Shown here piece after piece: positions 7,801 through 14,252 of a DNA stretch of 22,077 nt (its first letter is position 1; the number at the start of each line of letters is the position of its first letter). A program made the position numbers and the translations under genes. The stretch is taken from the NCBI GenBank assembly GCA_900538365.1, contig UPXT01000036.1:1-22077 (forward strand), written 5' to 3'. Below the pieces are notes generated by a model. It was given only the letters and a program-made list of their open reading frames with translations. It was not told where the DNA came from and did not search any database. Source of the stretch: an uncultured Acidaminococcus sp. Its GTDB lineage: Bacteria > Bacillota > Negativicutes > Acidaminococcales > Acidaminococcaceae.

Positions 7801-8203
7801 TATTGGAATTTCCCGTAAGAGATACGGTTCCTCCATCGGTATAGAGCGCGTCGTAGGTTCTAAGTGAAGAAACCCCATCGCCCTCTGCAAGCGGTGTTCG
7901 ATCTTGGAATATAAGGCTATTGTCTCCCTGGGATAGAACGGTCATTTTCCCCTGTACGACCATAACCAGCGAAGCATCATTTCTACTAGTGCTGTAATTC
8001 GTATTGGCATTCATAGAAAATGTCGAATTACCCTGACTGTTTATTGTATATTCTGCAGAAGGTCCATAGATGAATGTTCCATATAAAGAACTAAGCTTCG
8101 TTCCTGTCATAGATGATTGATATACCGGTAAAATGACTTCATGCCTCAATTCTGGAACATTAGACGTTTCCTTTTTCTGGACAAGCTTATCAATGATTTG
8201 CAC
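4829..8203 (-). CDS. Autotransporter (type Va-like), passenger and barrel; signal peptide out of frame
   Basis: The open frame encodes about 1,124 residues. The first two thirds are a repetitive passenger with recurring units such as N-x-I-x-G and GSILL...N-T-I, the pattern of a right-handed beta-helix built from short imperfect repeats. Roughly the last 290 residues form an autotransporter barrel rich in Tyr, Trp and charged strands, ending in YAGINWKF. Such proteins carry their passenger to the cell surface, usually for adhesion. This frame can only begin at a GTG at 8203 that has no ribosome site and no signal peptide. The proper start and signal peptide are at 8313 in another frame (separate entry). 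From 8313 to the stop there are 3,485 nt, two over a whole number of codons. By eye the gene is more AT-rich than its neighbours. Confidence 0.82.
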   Translation of the reverse strand: MQIIDKLVQKKETSNVPELRHEVILPVYQSSMTGTKLSSLYGTFIYGPSAEYTINSQGNSTFSMNANTNYSTSRNDASLVMVVQGKMTVLSQGDNSLIFQDRTPLAEGDGVSSLRTYDALYTDGGTVSLTGNSNRIIHGAAGVDDSHVIARESRAIAVNNGGSILLEAKSGDNEVSSYRRATYSPAAIVSYINRGVNQGSVRSLDAVVTMRAPEGTNYVTYQSDSMLDQSRAFGLYSYSYWPETQDADYLALSKPNGTSQIVLEGKSNVIRGEGKGGAEYLHSVDASAWGSILLHASENNNTITVGTVGPKASAQGIYTKYHGKVTLQADKGSNEVAILPYTVSAGGAYAVESHSGTIEMQAPEGNNKITILPHQKEAKAAYDGIGKDLPDKAKYSGIYSHGEQAKIALSGENNLIITDVDALDMGDNAIGNGISAADLGNVTLNAKDSNVIQATTQAVYSQNGTILIKGSENQIHGEQNALYAISTDPQKGSQISVSGQALITSGGDNPVIVSNGRDFSEYPTTIHVEYDGHSALQGTIRALGLGEVSVLPMKQQGHLIFDGNIDAHHGTDENETRGGTVNLSLSANSVWTGWSDTGLVEGVKEKLPFTQEIPSWGHVGLQMTSGSQWNITKQSSVSTVSGNGGTLYFKGNGGSALHVGTLTGSHIFSMNLSMDGTHSDMVYIHQGTDQEQTLEVRNLKELDRSMKIGDAVRFATVTYSQNEFRDGKILSSGADGIYNGKIFVQYRDMATDPLNQQGYDEAYHGTGDNLDQKLGAAAIHDLYDGDEAKNVYLVKMGSINDGAKALGKVDEIQSRYLTDLDTFTKRTGQTQYFTPDKDEGGWVRYHHKRMGLDGVGYLNGNVYEIGYTNLHRDRIDRKDRLSVSLAYSHPYGTWADLYGHFRMTDWYLGLYDSHYYYADEEHQAKMEAWKKDDHAYWDNYLKLHRINQKYSVIDHETGTSYDGDYRQYAFNLSTEYGRKHSFNEDWYWVPQAQLQLSYLREFRYKDSQQLRGQKEHAWSLLGRIGFDLTRQWHDEIDSKLYFKLGLLHEFLDGSHSSIGSRSEDGFTDGIFTVDDHHKRTWGILGVGYSRSLGKNLYGYIDWERYIGGDYSKTYELYAGINWKF

Positions 8204-8313
8204 ACGATTTTTACGGCGCTTTCATCATAAGTCTTACCCTCAGCACTCAAAATAGGAACCATGGACACAATCATCCCCAAAATAGAACATGCTAGTTGCT
8301 GTTTTTTTAGCAT
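8204..8313 (-). other. 5' end of the autotransporter gene: ribosome site, start and signal peptide, frameshifted
   Basis: From ATG 8313, preceded at 7 bases by GAGGAG, the sequence encodes MLKKQQLACSILGMIVSM followed by VPILSAEGKTYDESAVKI, a good Sec signal peptide with a possible cleavage after LSA. This frame then runs off and stops at about 8146. The passenger frame takes over near 8203-8213. Adding one A to the A5 run (8208-8212), or removing one GT from the GTGTG just after it, joins the frames (...SAVKNRVQIIDK... or ...SAVKIVQIIDK...). The break may be a sequencing error, a disabling mutation or a slippage site. Confidence 0.75.
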
Positions 8314-8535
8314 AAATATACTCCTCTCCTTCATTTTTCTATCCCTATCTAATTTTTAATGATATTACCCCTTAATTCCCTATTGTATATTAATTAGTGT
8401 CTATTCTAACTTTAAATAAATTTTAAATGATAATTATACGTTTATCAATATATATTTATTTAGGAGCATATTATCCTAAATGATTAACATAAATTTCTTC
8501 TTTTACCGTTAACAGGTCGTTCCGTATCAATCCAT
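8314..8535. other. AT-rich intergenic region upstream of the autotransporter
   Basis: About 220 bp, strongly AT-rich between 8341 and 8480, with no gene. It must hold the autotransporter promoter and possibly regulator or H-NS-like protein sites. No clear operator was found. Confidence 0.4.
8382..8409 (-). promoter_or_regulatory. Tentative autotransporter promoter
   Basis: TTAGAA (minus strand, 8409-8404) and TACAAT (8387-8382) lie 16 bp apart within AT-rich DNA. In such DNA chance matches are frequent, so this is weak. Confidence 0.3.
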
Positions 8536-8578
8536 AAAAAAAGATGCCCCAAAATAATTTCTCATTTTGGGACATCTT
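8536..8578 (-). terminator. Terminator of brnQ
   Basis: A 15-bp stem with no mismatches apart from one G-U pair (AAGATGTCCCAAAAT with ATTTTGGGGCATCTT on the minus strand) encloses an 8-base loop and runs into a T tract on the minus strand. The other strand also has four T residues, so it may act in both directions. Confidence 0.9.
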
Positions 8579-8589
8579 TTGAAAAGTGA

Positions 8590-9945
8590 TTATGATTTTT
8601 GTAAGGGTACAACACCTGTCAGTTTGACGTGGATCAACGCGACGGCTAGCCCGAGGAAGGTTGGCACGACCCAAGCCATGCCATCTGCGGAAAAAGGCAG
8701 CATGGCGTGGAATGAAAGGATCGTTTTTATAAAACCGGTTTCCTTAAAGGCCGGTGAAAGGACGCTCAGGGCATCTCCCAAGGCAGCAAGGACCGTAAAG
8801 GCAGCCGGCCATTTATAAAAGCGCGTATCATGGTGAAAGAAATACGCCGTATAGGTCGACAGGATAAGGGCAATGGCTAGGGGATAGATGAACATGAGGA
8901 CGGGAATGGCCAGACTGATGATCTGGGTAAGGCCCACGTTCGCCACAACAAAGGAAAATCCTGCCATGATATAACAATAGGTCCGGTAGCCCGGTCCTTT
9001 GGGGAAAAGGGTATGGAACGCTTCGGAGCAGCTCGTAATGAGCCCAATCGCCGTCTTGAAGCAGGCGAAGGTTACGATGACGGCCTGGAGCAGCTGTCCC
9101 AAGGGTCCAAAGTAATAGGCTGCAATTTCCGCAAGGGCAATACCGCCGTTATCCGATAGGGTCAAAGCTCCCATACTTGAAACGCCAAGCCAAGTAATCG
9201 CCGTATAGATGACCGTCATGAGGACCGTTACGATCACGCCGACCTTAAAGATATCGCCCGTCATGGCCGAACGGTCCGTCAGACCCAGGCTCTGCAGGGT
9301 ATTGATGACAACAATGGCAAAAGCAAGGATGGCAAGGACGTCCATGGTGTTATAGCCTTCCTTGAACCCCGTAAGGTAGGGCTGGGATACATAGGCTCCA
9401 TGCGGCATCATGGCACTGTAGGAGCCCATGGGATGGATGAAGGCCACGCTCACAAGAAGGGCCAAAAAAAGCAGGAATGCGGGATTCAGGAACTTACCAA
9501 TGTAAACGATAAGCTTGGATGGTTTCAATCCCATAAGAAGCGCAAGGGCCATGAAGACCCCTGTAAAAAGCGCCATGGTCAGGGTTTCCGAGCCGGGAGG
9601 CACAAAAGGGGCCACCCCAATCTGGAAGGATACGGAAGCCGTTCGGGGAAGCGCAAAACAGGGACCAATGGTGAGATAAAGCAGCACGGTAAAAATCTTG
9701 GAAAAGGTGGGATGGACACGGTTTGCCAGGTCTTCGACGCTTGTGGCGCCAGAAATTCCCAGCGCAATGAGGCCAATGAAGGGCATAAAGACACCCGTCG
9801 AAATAAAGCCCCAATTTGCAAACCAAAAATGGCTGCCGGCAAGCTGTCCCAGATGAACCGGGAAAATTAGGTTACCAGCGCCAAACATCATGCCAAAGAG
9901 CATGGATCCCAAAAAGAAATATTGAGCACGGGTCAGTTGTTTCAT
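8590..9945 (-). CDS. brnQ: Branched-chain amino acid:cation symporter (LIVCS family)
   Basis: The 451-residue protein is an inner-membrane carrier of the BrnQ type, which imports leucine, isoleucine and valine with sodium or protons. The family signature MLFGMMFGAGNLIFPVHLG is at about residues 15-33, and around twelve hydrophobic segments follow, with usual features such as GLTDRSAMTGDIFK and SCSEAFHTLFPK. The length is normal. The start at 9945 (MKQLTRAQYF) is chosen because AAGGAG lies 6 bases upstream; the longer reading from 9987 adds residues not expected in the family. It lies 70 bp after the SDR gene in the same direction with no terminator between, so they may be cotranscribed. In an amino-acid-fermenting anaerobe this would supply substrates for branched-chain catabolism, an inference. 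Confidence 0.95.
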   Translation of the reverse strand: MKQLTRAQYFFLGSMLFGMMFGAGNLIFPVHLGQLAGSHFWFANWGFISTGVFMPFIGLIALGISGATSVEDLANRVHPTFSKIFTVLLYLTIGPCFALPRTASVSFQIGVAPFVPPGSETLTMALFTGVFMALALLMGLKPSKLIVYIGKFLNPAFLLFLALLVSVAFIHPMGSYSAMMPHGAYVSQPYLTGFKEGYNTMDVLAILAFAIVVINTLQSLGLTDRSAMTGDIFKVGVIVTVLMTVIYTAITWLGVSSMGALTLSDNGGIALAEIAAYYFGPLGQLLQAVIVTFACFKTAIGLITSCSEAFHTLFPKGPGYRTYCYIMAGFSFVVANVGLTQIISLAIPVLMFIYPLAIALILSTYTAYFFHHDTRFYKWPAAFTVLAALGDALSVLSPAFKETGFIKTILSFHAMLPFSADGMAWVVPTFLGLAVALIHVKLTGVVPLQKS

Positions 9946-10014
9946 GAAATTCTCCTTATGGGCAGCGATTGAGGAAATAGCGGACAAACTAATTTTTAGG
10001 GAAAGCGGGGCTAG

Positions 10015-10770
10015 TTATTTTGCCGTCAGGCCCCCATCGACGGAAAGGATGGCGCCGGTCATAAAGCCATTTAGCGGAGAAAGGACCGCGCAGATCATGT
10101 GGGCCACTTCTTCGGGTTCGCCAATGCGCCCCACAGGATAAATGGAGGCCATGCTCTGAAGCGTATAGCCACCTTCTTCCAGCTGTTTTTTTACAAGAGG
10201 TGTATTGACGTCACCAGGACAGAGGCAGTTGACGCGGGCCCAAGGCGAAAGGTCGAGCGCCGCGGAACGGGTAAAGGCGACGACAGCCCCCTTACTTGCA
10301 GCATAGACGGCGCAGCCATAATTCCCTTCAAGGGCAGCATCGGAAGCAATGTTGAGGATGGAAGGGCTGTCTTCACTGAGCAGGGGAAGAACCGCCTTTG
10401 TAAGAAAAATGGTGCTCTTCACATTTTCATCCATCATCTTGCTGTAGGACGCCTCAGTAATATCCTGGAGGGCTTCTTCCTGGTACATGCCGGCACAGTT
10501 GACAAGGAAATCCACTTTGGCATCCCCTTCCCCCGCAGCCTCCGCCACTTTTTGACAGCCCTCAAGGGTGCTTACATCCGCTTCAACGTAGGTAGCCTTA
10601 CCCTTGCCATCAGAAAGAGCCGTAAGGGCGGCCTTGCCCTTTTCCGCGTCCCGACCCACAATAAAGACATGGGCCCCGTCACGAACGAGCATTTTGGCTG
10701 CCGCAAGACCAATCCCAGACGTACCGCCTGTGATGATGCCCCGTTTTTCTTCCATTCCGTATGCGTACAC
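10015..10770 (-). CDS. Short-chain dehydrogenase/reductase (SDR)
   Basis: This 251-residue cytosolic oxidoreductase of the classical SDR family shows the cofactor motif TGGTSGIG (14-21), NCAG (91-94), and the catalytic set N116, S143, Y156 and K160 (YAASK). The C-terminal SVDGG is typical of FabG-like enzymes. An acidic residue after the second strand is not obvious (VGRDAEKG), and the R40 there hints at NADPH, though D41 follows. The substrate is unknown. The start is set at GTG 10770 because AAGGAG lies 7 bases before it; the upstream GTG at 10788 overlaps that ribosome site, and the ATG at 10755 is too far from it. The cold-shock gene terminator ends only about 20 bp upstream, leaving almost no room for a promoter. 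Confidence 0.9.
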   Translation of the reverse strand: MYAYGMEEKRGIITGGTSGIGLAAAKMLVRDGAHVFIVGRDAEKGKAALTALSDGKGKATYVEADVSTLEGCQKVAEAAGEGDAKVDFLVNCAGMYQEEALQDITEASYSKMMDENVKSTIFLTKAVLPLLSEDSPSILNIASDAALEGNYGCAVYAASKGAVVAFTRSAALDLSPWARVNCLCPGDVNTPLVKKQLEEGGYTLQSMASIYPVGRIGEPEEVAHMICAVLSPLNGFMTGAILSVDGGLTAK

Positions 10771-10791
10771 GGCGAGTCTCCTTTCCACACT

Positions 10792-10821
10792 AAAAAAGGC
10801 GTTTCACCTAAGTGAAACGCC
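10792..10821 (-). terminator. Terminator of the cold-shock gene
   Basis: A perfect 10-bp stem GGCGTTTCAC/GTGAAACGCC with a 4-base loop is followed by six T residues on the minus strand (10797-10792). Confidence 0.95.
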
Positions 10822-10860
10822 TTCCGCTTTTTGTTGTTTCCTTCAGATACGATTTATATC

Positions 10861-11058
10861 TTACAGCTTAACAACGTTTGCAGCTTGTTCACCGCGGTTG
10901 CCTTCGACAACGTCGAATTCAACAGCCTGGCCTTCTTCCAGGGTCTTGAAGCCTTCGCCCTGAATTGCGGAGAAATGAACGAATACGTCGCCGCCGTCTT
11001 CACGTTCAATAAAGCCATAACCCTTTTCAGCATTAAACCATTTAACTTTGCCAGTCAT
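10861..11058 (-). CDS. Cold-shock domain protein (CspA family)
   Basis: The 65-residue product is a single cold-shock domain that binds single-stranded RNA and DNA and melts RNA structure. It has RNP1 (KGYGFIERE) and RNP2 (VFVHFSAI) with the surface aromatics expected of the family, and the normal C-terminus (EQAANVVKL). AGGAGG lies 8 bases before the ATG. The candidate promoter at 11156-11184 gives a leader of about 90 bases, in keeping with the long leaders of csp mRNAs that help regulate them by temperature. A strong terminator follows. No other gene is clearly in the same transcript, though the SDR and brnQ genes lie just past the terminator. Confidence 0.97.
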   Translation of the reverse strand: MTGKVKWFNAEKGYGFIEREDGGDVFVHFSAIQGEGFKTLEEGQAVEFDVVEGNRGEQAANVVKL

Positions 11059-11155
11059 CTACTTGGCCTCCTAAAAAATATTGCGAAAAACCACACCAAA
11101 CGTATGTCAAAACTCATTGTCGTAACATTCATTAAGTCCGCTTTTTCTGAGGTTC

Positions 11156-11184
11156 ATTCTATCATACTCCCCACGCTTTTACAA
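11156..11184 (-). promoter_or_regulatory. Promoter of the cold-shock gene
   Basis: TTGTAA (minus strand, 11184-11179) and TAGAAT (11161-11156) are 17 bp apart. Transcription would begin at about 11149, giving a leader of about 90 bases. Confidence 0.55.
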
Positions 11185-11480
11185 GAAGATTGTCCAGTGA
11201 TTTTTTCAAAACAGTTCCCGTAATTCCTATGGTTTTCATGAACATTGGCTTCATGAGACGCAAAAAGTCCCTTGTTTTCAGAACTTTCGAAAGAATTTTT
11301 GTCTTGATTATTCAAGGCGCCAAAGTTCCTTTTTTTTACTGCTGGGAGTGTTCCCTTGCCTTATGAAAGTTTTAACAGCAGCAAGGGTCTCATGACCCAT
11401 CGCTGCTGGCGTCAGAAAAAGGGACCTGTCCTACTCACCTTTCTTACGGGCACAAAGGCAACTAGGCCAAGACAAAGAGA
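11185..11480. other. Intergenic region with a hairpin and a peptide-like open frame
   Basis: No known gene. CAGCAGC (11376-11382) and GCTGCTG (11402-11408) form a stem that continues inward as GGGTC/GACCC. CCCTTGC (11353-11359) could pair instead with the GCAAGGG at 11381-11387, giving two exclusive folds. On the minus strand an ATG at 11400 opens a 30-codon frame (MGHETLAAVKTF...) ending at 11308, but no ribosome site precedes it. It may be a dispersed repeat, a decayed gene or a small RNA. Confidence 0.35.
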
Positions 11481-11521
11481 AAGACCTCGAAAAAATACGT
11501 GATCCATTTTCTCGAGGTCTT
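11481..11521 (-). terminator. Terminator-like hairpin after the GIY-YIG gene
   Basis: A 16-bp stem (AAGACCTCGAGAAAAT with ATTTTTTCGAGGTCTT on the minus strand, one G-U pair) and a 9-base loop lie 18 bases after the stop codon. The following tract is only TCTCTTT, so it is strong as a hairpin but weaker as a classical terminator. Confidence 0.65.
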
Positions 11522-11538
11522 GTCGGTTCAGGTACCGC

Positions 11539-11829
11539 TTAGGATTTTTTTGCCTCACGAGCAGAAAGGGATAAAGGCCCCGCTGCAAAAGCTTTCACAA
11601 GAGCTTCCTTTTCCTTTTTCGTCAGCTTCTTGATGGCGCATTCCCGTTTCAAAGCTTCACGTTTTCCGGGAAGCTCTTCATAGTAGACCATGGAAAGGGC
11701 ATGGAAAGCATGCGTAAACTTGGCTCCTTTTCCAGATACATGGGCCTTCAGACGAGCTGCTAGGTCCGTTGTCCAGCCCGTATATAGGGAACCATTGGCA
11801 CAGCGGACCATGTACACGTAAGCCGCCAT
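11539..11829 (-). CDS. GIY-YIG nuclease-domain protein (YhbQ/UPF0213-like)
   Basis: This 96-residue protein is a stand-alone GIY-YIG domain. The signature appears as YVYMVRCANGSLYTGWT (4-20), followed by conserved R26 and H30, and by E63 within KREALKRECAIKKLTKKEK. The size fits the YhbQ/UPF0213 group, whose members have been linked to DNA repair and cleavage of branched DNA, although their physiological role is poorly known. Its ATG shares a base with the stop codon of the cyclophilin gene (TAATG), and there is no good ribosome site of its own. It is therefore probably made by translational coupling as the last gene of a four-gene operon. A long hairpin follows. The extra basic/alanine-rich C-terminus after residue 80 looks disordered. 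Confidence 0.92.
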   Translation of the reverse strand: MAAYVYMVRCANGSLYTGWTTDLAARLKAHVSGKGAKFTHAFHALSMVYYEELPGKREALKRECAIKKLTKKEKEALVKAFAAGPLSLSAREAKKS

Positions 11830-12293
11830 TATTTCAGGATTTCCACCTTATTCATGACCACGTCCTCAAGCGGGCGGTCCTGGAAATCCGTCGGAGTGGA
11901 CCCAATCTTATGGACGATGTCCATGCCTTCCACGATCTTGCCGAAAATGGCGTGATGGCCATCGAGCCACGGTGTCGGAACAAGGGTAATGAAGAACTGG
12001 CTGCCGCCCGTATTGGGTCCAGCATTGGCCATGGAAAGGATGCCTTCCCCGTCATGTTTGAGGCCTGGGCCAAATTCATCCTCAATCTGGTAGCCTGGGC
12101 CGCCCATGCCTGTACCGGTAGGATCGCCGCCCTGGATCATGAAATCATCAATGACCCGGTGGAAGATAACGCCGTCATAGAACCCTTTTTCAACAAGGGC
12201 AATGAAATTCTGGGCCGTCTTGGGCGCTTTGTCCTCAAAAAGTTCAGCTGTAAAATCGCCTAAGGTTGTTGAAAATCTAACTTTTTTGTTCAT
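11829..12293 (-). CDS. Cyclophilin-type peptidyl-prolyl cis-trans isomerase
   Basis: The 154-residue protein is a minimal cyclophilin that speeds cis-trans isomerisation of prolyl bonds. Family motifs are FHRVIDDFMIQGGDP with catalytic R46, GTGMGGPGY, NTGGSQFFIT, and WLDGHHAIFGKI with the substrate-pocket Trp. There is no signal peptide, so it is cytosolic. Two ATGs lie side by side (12296 and 12293); the second is preferred because AGAGG is too close to the first. It follows the lipoprotein gene by about 54 bp, which holds a stable hairpin but no convincing promoter, and overlaps the next gene at TAATG. Its company with a thiol reductase suggests a shared link to protein folding, but this is inference from context only. 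Confidence 0.95.
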   Translation of the reverse strand: MNKKVRFSTTLGDFTAELFEDKAPKTAQNFIALVEKGFYDGVIFHRVIDDFMIQGGDPTGTGMGGPGYQIEDEFGPGLKHDGEGILSMANAGPNTGGSQFFITLVPTPWLDGHHAIFGKIVEGMDIVHKIGSTPTDFQDRPLEDVVMNKVEILK

Positions 12294-12318
12294 CATGCAC
12301 CTCTTTGGTTATATTCTG

Positions 12319-12338
12319 GGCCGACTCAAAGAGCGGCC
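12319..12338. other. Hairpin between the lipoprotein and cyclophilin genes
   Basis: GGCCG-a-CTC pairs with GAG-CGGCC around the loop AAA, giving eight base pairs with one bulged A. There is no T tract, so it is not a classical terminator. It may stabilise or process the operon mRNA. Confidence 0.4.
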
Positions 12339-12347
12339 AAACTGCTG

Positions 12348-13337
12348 TCAATATTCCCGCACAACAAGGCGGGAAAGGTTCAAAGCCTCCCGTCCCGGCT
12401 GAGGCTGGGTCCTTCCGGCGAAAAGGAAGAGCTGTCCCTTATCGTCAACATAGAAGTTATCTTCTTCAAGGGCTGCGTCGCTGCCAATGGCTTCGACAAG
12501 GGCACGTGCCTTAGCTAGGTTCTCCTTCCCAATAAAATCAACAAGGGTCAGACGGCGGCCGCTTGCAAGATCAAAGGTCATGGCGTACTGGATGTCTGTC
12601 ACGGCGCTGGTCATGATGCGCGGGTCGGCGCCTCCCCACAGGGGGGACACGAAGGCATAGCGCTCCACTTCCTTCCAGCTGGAACCATCGTTGATGGATT
12701 TCACACTGTAAGCCCGGTAGCGGATAGGCGGTCCGGAAAAATAAAAGCTCAGGATGTCCCGCCGGTTATAGGTTACATGGCAGGAAAGATCACTGCCCAC
12801 GGGGCCCGTCACAAAGCGATACACATCGAGATAGCGGCCGATTTCCCGATTGATGGCAAGCGCCACATCCGATGCCACCCCTCCTGTAATCTGCGGATAG
12901 GTACTGCGATGGACCTTGCTGGTTTCTTCAAGGGTCGCCTGCTGTCCCGCCTTAAGCGCAGTCTCCGGAATGGTATACCAACCGGTAACGCCATCCCGAG
13001 TCGTGACTTTGGCCCATTCCTTGTTCCCGAGGACGCGCTTGCCATAAATCATGCCTTCACTGCCTTGAGGGACCTCCCGCACGATGGCAGTCGGACTTTC
13101 TTCAGGCAGGCTGCGAAGATAACCGCCGGAAAACAGGACCCGTTCCATCTTATGTTCCCGCGTCACAAATTCGATTCGGGCACCGTGATCATTTTCACCG
13201 GTTGTCGTGGTCTTGGTTTCCCGCTGGGTATTTTCAGCGGGCACGACATCGGGAGTCTTTTGGTCTTTCTTTTCCCCACCGCAGCCAGCTGTCAGCAGGA
13301 CGGCAAGGATCAAGGAAAGAAAAGCCAAGCCTTTCAT
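12348..13337 (-). CDS. Lipoprotein with SH3-like and DUF3298/RsiV-like regions
   Basis: The 329-residue protein begins with a lipoprotein signal ending in the lipobox LLTAGC (lipid-modified C19), so it should be anchored to a membrane on the periplasmic side. A low-complexity, charged and threonine-rich linker (about 22-52) is followed by an SH3b-like segment (about 70-125, ending GVTGWYTI), often a wall-binding or interaction fold. The part from about 145 to 310 resembles PdaC/RsiV-type domains (DUF4163 then DUF3298: YAMTFDLASGRRLTLVDFIG...FYVDDKGQLFLFA). No deacetylase catalytic domain is attached. Its ATG overlaps the stop of the reductase gene (TGATG), so translation is probably coupled. 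It may sense or bind cell-wall material; the function is not known. Confidence 0.88.
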   Translation of the reverse strand: MKGLAFLSLILAVLLTAGCGGEKKDQKTPDVVPAENTQRETKTTTTGENDHGARIEFVTREHKMERVLFSGGYLRSLPEESPTAIVREVPQGSEGMIYGKRVLGNKEWAKVTTRDGVTGWYTIPETALKAGQQATLEETSKVHRSTYPQITGGVASDVALAINREIGRYLDVYRFVTGPVGSDLSCHVTYNRRDILSFYFSGPPIRYRAYSVKSINDGSSWKEVERYAFVSPLWGGADPRIMTSAVTDIQYAMTFDLASGRRLTLVDFIGKENLAKARALVEAIGSDAALEEDNFYVDDKGQLFLFAGRTQPQPGREALNLSRLVVREY

Positions 13338-14188
13338 CAGCCCTTTTTCCTCAAATAATCTGCCGCGCCAAAGACAGCGACAAGACCGTCGCCCGTGGCT
13401 TTACTGATCTGCAGGGGCTGCCCAATGCAGTCACCAGCAGCATAGACACCGGGAATATTCGTTTCCAGATGTTCATTCACCTTGATGGCATTTCCCTCCA
13501 TAGCAAGGTCCGGCAAGAGGCGGGACACAGGGTCACTTTCCCGAAGGATGAAAAGGCCGTCCATCCGCTGGGTATCATCAGCCTGCAGTACAAGGTCCTG
13601 TCCATCCTTGGCAATGCTCTTGGGACGGTCCTTCCGTACGGTCACATTGTCAGGAACAGGGCCTTTTACATCAAACGTCACATAGGCTGTCACCTGACTT
13701 GCAAGGCCTGCCAAAAATTCCACTTCATGCCACTGGGCAGGAACGGTACAGATGACGCCAATAGGACGGTTCCGGTAAAAGTTCCCATCGCAGGTTGCGC
13801 AGTAACTGATTCCCGTCCCCACAAGGTCCGCTTCCCCCATGAGCTGGGCTGAACGGGGAATCCCCAAGGCAAGGATGACGGTCTTTGCCTCTGTTACGCC
13901 GCTTGGGGTGGCAAGATAAAAATGGCCGTCCAGATTCATGATGCTAAGAATTTTTTCGGATACGATTTCCGTTCCGGCTTTTTTGGCATGGTCCAAGAAG
14001 TCTTGCATGAGTGCCTTGCCTGAAATATCGGGAAAGCCCAGGTAATTGGTGATATGGGAAGCCTTCTGCAGGGCAAGGCCAAAACTGCCCGGATCAAACA
14101 GGATGGTCGATAAATTGCGGTTTTTCGCCGTGACCGCGGCACTGAGGCCAGCCGGTCCGCCGCCAACGATGGCAAGATCATAGATCAT
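13337..14188 (-). CDS. Thioredoxin reductase-like flavoprotein lacking NADPH motifs (ferredoxin-type candidate)
   Basis: The 283-residue protein has the FAD motif GGGPAG (9-14), the redox-active CATC (C130, C133) in the usual thioredoxin-reductase position, and the second FAD motif GVYAAGDC (247-254). What is missing is the NADPH site. Where TrxB has GxGxxA/GGGNSA there is IGVICTVPAQWHEVEF (143-158), and the HRRxxxR phosphate-binding loop is also absent. It is also about 30 residues shorter than ordinary TrxB. Absence of both motifs is the hallmark described for ferredoxin-dependent flavin thioredoxin reductases of clostridia, so ferredoxin as electron donor is plausible. The start at 14188 is chosen for AAGGAG 7 bases upstream. 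It is the first gene of a four-gene operon with promoter at 14253-14261. A different electron donor or disulfide partner remains possible. Confidence 0.88.
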   Translation of the reverse strand: MIYDLAIVGGGPAGLSAAVTAKNRNLSTILFDPGSFGLALQKASHITNYLGFPDISGKALMQDFLDHAKKAGTEIVSEKILSIMNLDGHFYLATPSGVTEAKTVILALGIPRSAQLMGEADLVGTGISYCATCDGNFYRNRPIGVICTVPAQWHEVEFLAGLASQVTAYVTFDVKGPVPDNVTVRKDRPKSIAKDGQDLVLQADDTQRMDGLFILRESDPVSRLLPDLAMEGNAIKVNEHLETNIPGVYAAGDCIGQPLQISKATGDGLVAVFGAADYLRKKG

Positions 14189-14252
14189 AGGGATTCTCCT
14201 TGGATTGTGCGAATTGAATCTGCAGGAACTGAAACCGCCTGCATTGTCTTTC

